A stretch of 64,000 bases of DNA from Herbiconiux oxytropis (lineage in GTDB: Bacteria > Actinomycetota > Actinomycetes > Actinomycetales > Microbacteriaceae), in the NCBI RefSeq assembly GCF_024979315.1, contig NZ_JANLCK010000002.1:62001-126000 (forward strand), given 5' to 3'. Under the pieces are notes generated by a model that saw only the letters and a list, made by a program, of their open reading frames with translations, had not been told where the DNA came from and did no database searches. This document shows positions 55,310 through 63,040 of the stretch, in pieces (position 1 is the stretch's first letter; every line of letters begins with the position of its first letter). Made by a program: the position numbers and the translations under genes.

Positions 55310-56296
55310 TCACTGGCCCTCGGCCTTGCCGAGCCGCCAGTAGCCCATGAACGCCACGCGGTGCCTGTCGACGCCCGTCTCGCTCACGAGCAGGCGGCGG
55401 AGCTGCTTGATGCACGCGGATTCGCCCGCGAGCCAGGCGTAGAAGCGGCCGGCCGCGTCCTCGGGCGAGTCCCAGAGCATCTCGACGTCGACGTCGATGT
55501 CGGCGAGCTCCTGCGCGGAGTCGGCGAGAGCGGGGGCGATCCGGTCGCGGTGGGTGCCCACCCAGTCGCGCACGGCATCCAGGAGCGGGGTCGCGCCCGC
55601 CGGGTGCTCGTCGCGCGCGAGCCACACGAGGTCGACGTCGGCGGCGGTCTCGAGCGCCCAGTGGTCGCCCGCGTGCGGCACCTCGATGAAGGCCTGGGCG
55701 CGGGTGCCGGCGGGGAGGGACTCGAGGATGCTGCAGATGGCGGGTGCCGCGGTCTCGTCGCCCGCGAGCAGGTAGTCGACGGCCTCGCCCGGGTGCCAGT
55801 CGAGGCCGAGCCGGTAGTCGATGCTGAGGTCGTCGGGCCCCACGATGACGATCTCGTCGCCCACGGTGGCGCTCTCGAGCCAGCCGGCGGCGGGGCCCTC
55901 GGGCGCTCCGGTGGCGCTCGCGTGCACCACGAAGTCGACGTCGAGCTCCTCGGGTGCGTCGGCGGTGGCGGGGCGGATGGCGCGCACGGTGTAGGTGCGG
56001 AAAGGGTTGCGGAGCGCCTCGGGCAGCTCGCGCCAGGACTGGTACCAGGTGCCGGCGTCGAGGCTCTCGTCGTCGAACCAGAAGTCGCCGCCGTAGGTCT
56101 TGTCGGCGAAGGGCACCACGATCTTGATGCGCTGATCGAGCCCGGCCGTGCCGAAGCGGTCGAACTCCGGGCCTGTGAAGGTGACCCGGCGGAAGCTCGG
56201 GCTCACCTGCTCGATGCGCACCACCCGCGACCGGAACGGCCGGTACGAAGGCCGCGCGGAGCGCTCGGCGTCGGTGCGGGCTTGATAGGTAAGCAT
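55310..56296 (-). CDS. Siderophore-interacting protein (ferric-siderophore reductase)
   Basis: A 328-residue FAD-dependent reductase of the SIP/ViuB family, which frees iron from siderophores in the cytoplasm. The N-terminal FAD barrel carries FRTYTVRAIRP; the NAD(P)H-binding half has YLLAGDETAAPAICSILE and a C-terminal GYWRLGKAEGQ typical of SIP proteins. The ATG lies only seven bases after a -10-like CATAAT and inside an IdeR box, so the mRNA is probably leaderless. It heads the operon for the importer. Confidence 0.9.
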   Translation of the reverse strand: MLTYQARTDAERSARPSYRPFRSRVVRIEQVSPSFRRVTFTGPEFDRFGTAGLDQRIKIVVPFADKTYGGDFWFDDESLDAGTWYQSWRELPEALRNPFRTYTVRAIRPATADAPEELDVDFVVHASATGAPEGPAAGWLESATVGDEIVIVGPDDLSIDYRLGLDWHPGEAVDYLLAGDETAAPAICSILESLPAGTRAQAFIEVPHAGDHWALETAADVDLVWLARDEHPAGATPLLDAVRDWVGTHRDRIAPALADSAQELADIDVDVEMLWDSPEDAAGRFYAWLAGESACIKQLRRLLVSETGVDRHRVAFMGYWRLGKAEGQ

Positions 56297-56308
56297 TACC
56301 TAATTATG
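56284..56308 (-). promoter_or_regulatory. IdeR-like box and leaderless promoter of the siderophore operon
   Basis: TAGGTAA-GCA-TTACCTA (56286-56302) is a perfect 7-bp dyad, and the minus-strand 19-mer matches the IdeR consensus at 15 positions. It contains the start codon itself. CATAAT (minus strand, 56303-56308) lies seven bases before the A of ATG, the right distance for transcription to begin at the start codon. Confidence 0.68.
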
Positions 56309-56358
56309 CACCGGATGCCTCCGCGCCCGTGGTCTGGGAGGATGACGGAGGAGGCACG

Positions 56359-58371
56359 ATGACAGCACGGGAGCAGGGCGACACCACCGTGACGCTGGCG
56401 CGCATCACCCGCTATCCCGTGAAGGGCCTGCCGGGAACGAGCACGGCCTCGGCGGCCGTCGCACCCGGGGAGGGGCTCGGCTTCGACCGGGTGCTGGCGA
56501 TCGAGACCGGTGACTCGGAGCACGTCGAGGGAGGTGGCTGGCGTCGGCGCGGAGCCTTCCACCACGTCGCCAAGAACCCGTCCCTCGTGCGGTTCGGCAC
56601 CGCGCTCGAGCGCGAAGGGGGCGCAGAGGCGGGCAGCATCGACGACCCCGGAGCTGTGGTGCGGCTGATCGTGACCGATCCACAGGGAACGAGCGCGAGC
56701 ATCCGGTTCCCCGACCCGGATCTCGCTCCGCTCGACGCGGCCGTGCGCGAGTGGTTCCCGCACGGCAGGACGGGGGACGCCGCCGTCGTGGCTCCGGGTG
56801 CCCGGCTCTGGGACTGGGAGAACGCGCTCATCTCGCTCATCAACCTCGAGACGGTCGCCGCCCTGCAGGAGCACACGGGGCGAGAGGTCGACGACCGCCG
56901 GTTCCGCGGCAACCTGCTCGTCTCCGGGCTCCCGGCGTGGTCGGAGTTCGGCCTCGTGGGTCGCACGATCTCGATCGGCGACGCGCGGTTCGAGGTCTTC
57001 CAGCCCACCGATCGGTGCCGCGCCACCGCGGTCGACCCCCTCTCCGGCGCCGTCGACCTCAATGTGCCCGCGCAGCTGGCCGCACGCTTCGGGCACATGT
57101 TCTGCGGCGTGTACCTGCGCCCGGTCGCGGCCGGGCGGATCGCGGTCGGCGATGCCGTGAGCGTGCTGCCGCCGGGAGCGCGCGCGGGCGTCGCCCCCGA
57201 TGCCCCGATCGAGGCGATCGCGGAGTGGCCCCGCCTCGCCACCGTCTCCCGCCGGGAGCACGTGACCGACGGCATCGAGAGCCTCTGGCTCGACGACGCC
57301 GCGGGTCTCCTCGCCGGCGCCGGCCCCGGGCAGCACGTGCGGGTGCATCTGCCCGACGAGCCCTCCCCGAACTGGCGCAACTACACGATCTCGGCCGTCG
57401 AGGGCGCCTCGGTGCGCATCACGGTCAAACGGATCGGCGGCATCTCCTCGGTGCTGCACGAACGTTTCGGGGCCGGCACCGAGCTGCTCGTGAGCGGGCC
57501 GTTCGGTCTTGTGCATGACGTCGCAGGCACGGGGTCCACCGCCACGACCAGCGCCACCTCCACGGCCGCCACCTCCACAGCCGAGCATCCGCTCGTGCTG
57601 GTGACCGCGGGCATCGGTGTCACCCCCGCCGTGGCCATCCTGCGGGCGCTCGTGGCGGCGGGCTCGCGAGCCCCGGTCGAACTGCTGCACGTCGATCGAA
57701 GCCAGCAGGGGGTCGCCCACCTCGACGAGATCCTCGACCTCGTCGATGCACTGCCGAACGCGAGCCTGACGCTGCATCTCACCGGCGGTGATCCGGACTC
57801 GAGCGCCCTCGCCACCACCCGCGCCGGAGGTCGAGTACGGGTGCGCACCGGCCGGCCGAGCCACGACGATCTCGCGGCAGCCGCCTGCCGTGCCGCGGCC
57901 GGCGGCGGGAGGGGTCACGACGGCGCCGAGCCGAGCAGGGGGGCCGGTCGCGCGGTCGCCGAGGTGACCGCCCACCTGTGCGGGCCACCCGGACTGCTCG
58001 ACGCCTCACGTCGCGCGCTCGAGGGTGCCGGGATCGCGCGCGAGCGCATCCACTTCGACGTCTTCTACACCCCCCGACTCACCGACGAGGCTCCGCGCGT
58101 GCCACCCCGCCCCGGTCCGTTCACGGTCGATCCGGGCGACGGCGGCGCTCCGATCGAGTGGCGCCCGGCCGCCGGAGCGCTGCTCGACGTCGCCGAGGCC
58201 GCCGGGCGCGGCTGGCCGTCGGCGTGCCGCTCCGGCGCGTGCGGCACCTGCGAGGGAGCGCTCCGCTCCGGCACGATCGCGTACCTCGTCGACCCGGTGA
58301 TCACGCCGCCCGACGGGCGCATCCTCACCTGCTGCGCGGTGCCGACCTCCGACGTCGTGCTCGGGCCGTAG
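56359..58371 (+). CDS. MOSC domain, ferredoxin reductase and 2Fe-2S ferredoxin fusion
   Basis: A 670-residue three-part enzyme. A MOSC domain (about 1-265, with candidate molybdenum-cofactor cysteine in TDRCRATAVDP) is joined to an FNR-like FAD/NAD(P)H reductase (about 275-575, NYTISAVEG and VTAGIGVTPAVAIL). It ends in a plant-type 2Fe-2S domain with Cys623, Cys628, Cys631 and Cys658 or 659. Electrons could flow from NAD(P)H through flavin and iron-sulfur to the MOSC molybdenum site, as in N-hydroxylated-compound reduction or a demethylating oxygenase. RBS GGAGGAGG precedes ATG 56359. It is divergent from the iron-uptake operon and shares its IdeR region. Confidence 0.83.
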   Translation: MTAREQGDTTVTLARITRYPVKGLPGTSTASAAVAPGEGLGFDRVLAIETGDSEHVEGGGWRRRGAFHHVAKNPSLVRFGTALEREGGAEAGSIDDPGAVVRLIVTDPQGTSASIRFPDPDLAPLDAAVREWFPHGRTGDAAVVAPGARLWDWENALISLINLETVAALQEHTGREVDDRRFRGNLLVSGLPAWSEFGLVGRTISIGDARFEVFQPTDRCRATAVDPLSGAVDLNVPAQLAARFGHMFCGVYLRPVAAGRIAVGDAVSVLPPGARAGVAPDAPIEAIAEWPRLATVSRREHVTDGIESLWLDDAAGLLAGAGPGQHVRVHLPDEPSPNWRNYTISAVEGASVRITVKRIGGISSVLHERFGAGTELLVSGPFGLVHDVAGTGSTATTSATSTAATSTAEHPLVLVTAGIGVTPAVAILRALVAAGSRAPVELLHVDRSQQGVAHLDEILDLVDALPNASLTLHLTGGDPDSSALATTRAGGRVRVRTGRPSHDDLAAAACRAAAGGGRGHDGAEPSRGAGRAVAEVTAHLCGPPGLLDASRRALEGAGIARERIHFDVFYTPRLTDEAPRVPPRPGPFTVDPGDGGAPIEWRPAAGALLDVAEAAGRGWPSACRSGACGTCEGALRSGTIAYLVDPVITPPDGRILTCCAVPTSDVVLGP

Positions 58372-58385
58372 AGACAGCGTGTCCG

Positions 58386-59318
58386 CTAGACGAAGCGGGC
58401 TCCCGGCAGCCGACGGCGGATGACGTCGAGGGCGTCGGCGCTCCGGTCGACGAGCACGAAGTTGCGGCCGAGGGCCGCTGCCACGGCGCCGGTGGTGCCG
58501 CTGCCGGCGAAGAAGTCGAGCACCCAATCGCCCTCGCGGGAGGACGCCTGCACGATGCGGCGCAGGATGCCCTCGGGCTTCTGCGTGGGGTAGCCGGTCT
58601 TCTCGCGACCGGTGGGCGACACGATCGTGTGCCACCAGACGTCCGTCGGCAGCTTGCCGGCCGCCGCCTTCTCGGGAGTCACGAGGCCGGGTGCCATGTA
58701 GGGCTCGCGGTCGACGGTCGTCGAGTCGAAGTAGTAGCCGCGCGGATCCTTGACGTAGACGAGGATCGTGTCGTGCTTCGTGGGCCAGCGGTTCTTCGAC
58801 TTGGCACCGTAGTCGTAGGCCCAGATGATCTCGTTGAGAAAGCTCTCGCGGCCGAACAGGGCGTCGAGCAGCACCTTGGCGTAGTGCGCCTCGCGGTAGT
58901 CGAGGTGCAGGTAGAGGGTGCCGTCGTCGGCGAGCAGCCGCCACGCCTCCACGATGCGCGGCTCGAGGAACTCCCAGTAGTCGTCGAACCGGTCGTCGTA
59001 GCTCAGCAGATCACCCTTGATGCGGTCGTACTGGCGGCCCTGGAAGCCGGTGACCCGGCCCGGCCGTCTCTCGTCCGGGTCCGCATCCGGAGCAGTGCGG
59101 GTGGAGGTCGTGGAGCGTCTGGCCTGCGTGCGGCCGGTGTTGAAGGGCGGATCGAGGTAGATCACCGTGAACGAGCCGTCCGCAAGACCCGGGGTCACCT
59201 CGAGGTTGTCGGCGTGGAACACGAGGCCCTCGCCGCGGGCGTCGGCGCCGAACTGCCGGCGGGGGTCTGCAGTACCCGAGCCTCCCGGATGGACAGGGAA
59301 CGGATCGGCGACGGGCAC
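58386..59318 (-). CDS. Orphan DNA methyltransferase (N6-adenine/N4-cytosine, beta-type order)
   Basis: A 310-residue methyltransferase with the catalytic motif IYLDPPFNTG near the N-terminus and the SAM-binding motif DFFAGSGTTGAVAAALGR near the C-terminus, the motif order of the beta class. Between them are WHTIVSPTGREKTGYPTQKPEGIL, a conserved linker. No restriction endonuclease gene is adjacent, so it is probably a solitary regulatory or epigenetic enzyme. GTG 59318 is the best start, but its ribosome site is poor. It is divergent from a small acetyltransferase. Confidence 0.85.
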   Translation of the reverse strand: MPVADPFPVHPGGSGTADPRRQFGADARGEGLVFHADNLEVTPGLADGSFTVIYLDPPFNTGRTQARRSTTSTRTAPDADPDERRPGRVTGFQGRQYDRIKGDLLSYDDRFDDYWEFLEPRIVEAWRLLADDGTLYLHLDYREAHYAKVLLDALFGRESFLNEIIWAYDYGAKSKNRWPTKHDTILVYVKDPRGYYFDSTTVDREPYMAPGLVTPEKAAAGKLPTDVWWHTIVSPTGREKTGYPTQKPEGILRRIVQASSREGDWVLDFFAGSGTTGAVAAALGRNFVLVDRSADALDVIRRRLPGARFV

Positions 59319-59366
59319 GGTGCAATTCTGGCAGTTCCCATCGGGCGGGGTTATCCTCGGGGCAGA

Positions 59367-59654
59367 ATGAGCACCGAGATCCGCCATGAGCACAGCCAGA
59401 ACCGCTACACCATCAGTCTCGACGACCAGGTGGCGGGCTTCGCCGACTATCGCATCGAGGGCGAGCGCATCGTCTTCGTGCGCACCGAGGTCGACCCCAA
59501 GAAGCGCAAGGCGGGCGTGGCCGGCGAGCTCGTGCGGCACGCGCTCGACGACGTGCGGGTGAGCGGATCGCTCGCCGTGGTTCCCCGCTGCAGCTTCGTG
59601 GCCCATTTCATCGACACGCACCCCGACTACCAGGAGCTCGTCGACCGGGGCTGA
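59367..59654 (+). CDS. Small GNAT-fold acetyltransferase (YjdJ type)
   Basis: A 95-residue minimal acetyltransferase with VRTEVDPKKRKAGVAGELVRHALDDVR, where the KKRKAGVAG-type loop binds acetyl-CoA, and a closing VAHFIDTHPDYQELV. This size and order fit the YjdJ-type GCN5 subgroup, whose substrates are unknown. It begins 48 bases from the divergent methyltransferase start and has only a weak ribosome site. Confidence 0.82.
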   Translation: MSTEIRHEHSQNRYTISLDDQVAGFADYRIEGERIVFVRTEVDPKKRKAGVAGELVRHALDDVRVSGSLAVVPRCSFVAHFIDTHPDYQELVDRG

Positions 59655-59694
59655 GCCTCCCGCATGCTCGGCCGCGGTGTGGTGGGATGGAGCC

Positions 59695-60753
59695 ATGCCC
59701 GACGAAGCGCTCGCCCCCACCACCCCCGCCCTTCCTGCCCCGTTCCTCCTGGACGCCGGTGGCGACGTCGCGGCGAACCCCCTCGAGGCCGAGGCCGAGG
59801 CGGTCCGTGCCGAAGCCGACGGCTACGACGGCGTGCTCGCCATCGAGCTCAAGCACGACCCCTTCGTGAGCCTCGCCCTCTCGGCCCGCGCCACCTCGCG
59901 CGTGCGCCTCACGAGCGCGATCGCCGTGGCCTTCGCCCGCAATCCGATGAACACCGCGATGCTCGCCAACGACATCCAGCTCATCTCCGGCGGCCGGTTC
60001 GTGCTCGGACTCGGGTCGCAGGTGAAGGCGCACATCGAGCGCCGCTTCGACATGCCCTGGTCGCATCCGGCCCGTCGCATGCGCGAGTACGTGCAGGCGG
60101 TGCGCGCCATCCAGCACGCCTTCGAGACGGGCGAGCGGCTGAAGTTCGAGGGCGAGTTCTACTCGCACACCCTGCTCCCGCCGATGTTCAGCCCGGGCGC
60201 GAACCCGCACGGAGCCCCGCCGATCGTGGTCGCGGGCGTCGGCGAGCTCATGACCGAGGTGGTGGGCGAGGTCGCCGAAGGGCTCCTCGTGCATCCGCTC
60301 ACCACGCGCCGCTACCTCGACGAGGTCACCCTGCCCGCCCTCGCCAAGGGGCGTGCGACGAGCGGGCGCACGGATGCGGTGGAGCTCAGCCTGCCCGCCT
60401 TCATCGCGATCGGCGACGGCCAGGCCGAGGTCGACTCCGCGGTGCGCGCCGTGCGCAAGCAGATCGCGTTCTACGGATCGACGCCGTCGTACCGGGGCGT
60501 GCTCGAGACGAACGGGTGGGGTGAGCTCTACGAGCCGCTGCACGCGGGGTCGCTGCGCGGGGAGTGGGAGGCCATGGCCGATCTCGTGCCCGACGAGATG
60601 CTCGAGGCCATCGCGACGATCGGATCACCGGCGGAGGTCGCGGAGGGGCTGCGGGCTCGATACGCCGGGGTGATCCAGCGGCTGTCGTTCAATGCTCCCT
60701 ATGCGGTGGATCCGTCGGTGTGGGGCGAGCTGAAACGCGAGCTGAGCGCCTGA
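59695..60753 (+). CDS. LLM-class F420-dependent oxidoreductase (MSMEG_2256-like)
   Basis: A 352-residue TIM-barrel oxidoreductase. Visible LLM features are DGYDGVLAIELKHDPF, TSAIAVAFARNPMNTAMLANDI, GRFVLGLGSQVKAHIERRF and PPIVVAGVGELMTEVVGEVAEG, which fit the actinobacterial subfamily thought to use F420 rather than FMN. The substrate is unknown. Its last 65 bases overlap the end of the convergent UPF0303 gene. Confidence 0.83.
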   Translation: MPDEALAPTTPALPAPFLLDAGGDVAANPLEAEAEAVRAEADGYDGVLAIELKHDPFVSLALSARATSRVRLTSAIAVAFARNPMNTAMLANDIQLISGGRFVLGLGSQVKAHIERRFDMPWSHPARRMREYVQAVRAIQHAFETGERLKFEGEFYSHTLLPPMFSPGANPHGAPPIVVAGVGELMTEVVGEVAEGLLVHPLTTRRYLDEVTLPALAKGRATSGRTDAVELSLPAFIAIGDGQAEVDSAVRAVRKQIAFYGSTPSYRGVLETNGWGELYEPLHAGSLRGEWEAMADLVPDEMLEAIATIGSPAEVAEGLRARYAGVIQRLSFNAPYAVDPSVWGELKRELSA

Positions 60754-61264
60754 CCTGGCCCCCTGTGTGCGCTGTGCGGTAGGCGGCGAGGGCGTCGGCG
60801 GAGGTCTCGTGATCCACGGTGTCCGGTTCACCTGAGGTGGTGATGGTGCCGGCCAGGGCGCCCTGCACGAAGAGGGGGATCGAGCCGCCGTGGGCCTTCA
60901 TGGTGGTGTGGTCGAGGGCGGGGTCGGTCAGGGTCTCGAAGGGGGTTCCTGCCTCCTCGAAGCGGCGGCGCACGAGGAGCGAGGGCTGCGAGAAGTGGCG
61001 CACGAGGGCGGCCTTGCCCGCGAGCCACGGGTCGTTGCCCGTGTCGGTGTCGCCGAACTTGGCGCGGAAGACGGTGTCGTCGCCGAGCACGATCTCCACC
61101 GCGAGGTCGAGCCCGCGCTCGCGGATGAGCATCGAGGCGATCACTCCGAGCTCGAAGGCATCGTCATTGGTGAACGACGAGACGTCGAAGGGCTCCACGG
61201 CCTCGAGGGAGGCCACCGTGAAGGGGGCGAGGGCGGCCTCGCGGGCCTCACCGGCGGCGCTCAC
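60689..61264 (-). CDS. UPF0303 / HbpS-like (DUF336) protein
   Basis: A 191-residue protein of the haem-binding/degrading HbpS-like superfamily, with DDAFELGVIASMLIRERGLDLAVEI, FSQPSLLVRRRFEE, HGGSIPLFV and a final VDHETSADALAAY helix. Function is probably redox or haem sensing; no direct evidence is visible. The C-terminal 25 residues (from TAHTGGQV) are poorly conserved looking and run antisense to the F420 oxidoreductase. The GTG start overlaps the lipoate ligase stop (GTGA). Confidence 0.78.
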   Translation of the reverse strand: MSAAGEAREAALAPFTVASLEAVEPFDVSSFTNDDAFELGVIASMLIRERGLDLAVEIVLGDDTVFRAKFGDTDTGNDPWLAGKAALVRHFSQPSLLVRRRFEEAGTPFETLTDPALDHTTMKAHGGSIPLFVQGALAGTITTSGEPDTVDHETSADALAAYRTAHTGGQVRRSARVSARPTPTDPPHREH

Positions 61265-62310
61265 GGCACGCGGCCGATCCACTCCGGCGTGGCGAACTTC
61301 GTGCGCACCAGCTCCTCGGCGGCCGCGCGCTCCTCGGGCGTGATCTCGGAGGGGGCCGCGCCGTAGAGGCCCGTGAAGGTCGAGATGAGGCGGTCGATGA
61401 TCTCGGTGCGCGGAAGTCCCGTCTGGCTGCGGAGCGGATCGACGCGCTTGGCGGCCGACTTCGTTCCTTTGTCGCTCATCTTCTCGCGGCCGATGCGCAG
61501 CACCTGCACCATCTTCTCGCCGTCCATGTCGTAGCTGAGCGTGGCGTGGTGCAGCACGGCGCCGTTGCCGAGGCGCTTCTGGGCGGCACCGCCGATCTTG
61601 CCCTTCGCCGACGAGATGTCGTTGAGCGGCTGGTAGAACGCCTCGATGCCGAGCGACTTCAGGGCCGTGATGACCCACTCGTCGAGGAACGCGTAGGAGT
61701 CGGCGAACGACATGCCCTGCACGAGCGCCGCGGGGGCGTAGATGGAGTAGGTGACGACGGAATTGGCATCCATGAACATCGCCCCGCCGCCCGAGATGCG
61801 GCGCACGATCTCGAAGCCGTACTTCTCGGCGTTGTCCTTGTCGACCTCGTTCTTCACCGACTGGAAGCTGCCGATCACCACGGCGGGCTCGTTCCACTCC
61901 CAGATGCGCAGGGTGGGCCCCCGGCGGCCCTCGCCCACCTCGATGGCGAGCACCTCGTCGAGGGCGAGCTGCATCTGCGGGCTCTCTGCCCCGGTGTGGA
62001 TGAGCTGCCACTCGTAGGCGTCGAAGCTCGTGGCCTTCGCCACGGCACGACGCACCGCCACGGCCACGGCCTCGGCCGAGAAGCCGAGCAGCACGGCGCC
62101 CTCGGGGAGGGCCGCCTTGACGGCCGCGGTGATGGTGGCGGCGTCACTGTCGACCGGCAGGCCCTCCACGGCCGCATCGATGAGCGGCAGTGCGTCGTCG
62201 GGCTCGAGGAAGAAGTCACCCGCCAGCCGGAACCCGCTGATCCGCTCGTCGCTCTCCTCGAGATCGACCACCACGAGCTTGCCGCCCGGAACCTTGTACT
62301 CACCGTGCAT
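61261..62310 (-). CDS. lplA: Lipoate-protein ligase with N-terminal accessory domain
   Basis: Enzyme of 349 residues that attaches lipoate to E2 and GcvH proteins. The catalytic half (about 100-345) carries GSFQSVKNEVD, RRISGGGAMFMD, the lysine region AKGKIGGAAQKR and AVLHHATLSYDMD. The accessory domain that usually follows the catalytic domain is at the N-terminus here (MHGEYKVPGGKLVVVDLEE). This permuted order is unusual compared with E. coli LplA, although similar actinobacterial proteins exist. It is coupled to the UPF0303 gene. Confidence 0.88.
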   Translation of the reverse strand: MHGEYKVPGGKLVVVDLEESDERISGFRLAGDFFLEPDDALPLIDAAVEGLPVDSDAATITAAVKAALPEGAVLLGFSAEAVAVAVRRAVAKATSFDAYEWQLIHTGAESPQMQLALDEVLAIEVGEGRRGPTLRIWEWNEPAVVIGSFQSVKNEVDKDNAEKYGFEIVRRISGGGAMFMDANSVVTYSIYAPAALVQGMSFADSYAFLDEWVITALKSLGIEAFYQPLNDISSAKGKIGGAAQKRLGNGAVLHHATLSYDMDGEKMVQVLRIGREKMSDKGTKSAAKRVDPLRSQTGLPRTEIIDRLISTFTGLYGAAPSEITPEERAAAEELVRTKFATPEWIGRVP

Positions 62311-62362
62311 GAACGCCCTCCTCGGCTCCCTCCCACCCTACTTCCGCCGCCCGCCGCGCCGG

Positions 62363-63040
62363 CTACCTCGGGCCGGCCGTGCGGTAGCGGTGCTCGGGGC
62401 GGCCCGTGGCGCCGTACTGGAGTTCGATGGCGAGCTGGCCCTCGTGCGCGAGCGACGAGAGGTAGCGCTGGGCCGTCGCCCGCGAGATCCCGATCCGCTC
62501 GGCGATCGCCGGCGCCGACAGGGCGGTCCCGGATGCGGCGAGCGCCTCGAGCACGGCCGTCTCGGTGGGCGAACGGCGGGCTCCCGCAGCGCCGCCCGCA
62601 GCACCCGCACCGTGCAGCACGCGGCGGGCGCGATCGACGGTGGACTGGTCGAGTTCGGGCTGCGCGTCGAGCAGGTTGCGGTAGCGGATGTACGCGCGGA
62701 GCTGCTCCGCGAGCTCCTCGTCGGCGAACGGCTTCACGAGGTAGGCGAACGCGCCGCGCTGGAACGCCCGCCGCACGGCCGAGGCCGTCACCGCGGCCGA
62801 GAGCACGATGGCGTCGACGTCGATCGCGCGCACGAGGTCGAGGCCCGATCCGTCGGGCAGGTAGATGTCGGCGAGCACGAGGTCGGGCTGCACCGACTCC
62901 ACGAGCTCGCGCGCCTCGGCCACCGTGCCCGCGGTGCCGGTCACGACGAATCCGTCGACACCCTCCACGATGCGGGTGTGCAGCCGCGCCACCCGGAAGT
63001 CGTCATCGACGACCACCACCCTGAACCTCGCCTCGCTCAC
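62363..63040 (-). CDS. CitB/DcuR-type response regulator
   Basis: A 225-residue response regulator. The receiver domain has the acidic pair in VVVVDDDFRVARLH, the phosphorylated Asp in DLVLADIYLPDGSG, and Lys in FAYLVKPFADEEL. The C-terminal DNA-binding domain is a DeoR/IclR-like winged helix (ALSAPAIAERIGISRATAQRYL). This pair type typically senses di- or tricarboxylates. The GTG start overlaps the kinase stop (GTGA), with GGGAGGA as ribosome site. Confidence 0.9.
   Translation of the reverse strand: MSEARFRVVVVDDDFRVARLHTRIVEGVDGFVVTGTAGTVAEARELVESVQPDLVLADIYLPDGSGLDLVRAIDVDAIVLSAAVTASAVRRAFQRGAFAYLVKPFADEELAEQLRAYIRYRNLLDAQPELDQSTVDRARRVLHGAGAAGGAAGARRSPTETAVLEALAASGTALSAPAIAERIGISRATAQRYLSSLAHEGQLAIELQYGATGRPEHRYRTAGPR

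Noticed and set aside
58374-58386. Small dyad GACA-GCG-TGTC between the MOSC fusion and the methyltransferase
   Set aside because: The four-base arms are too short to act as a terminator or operator and are expected by chance.
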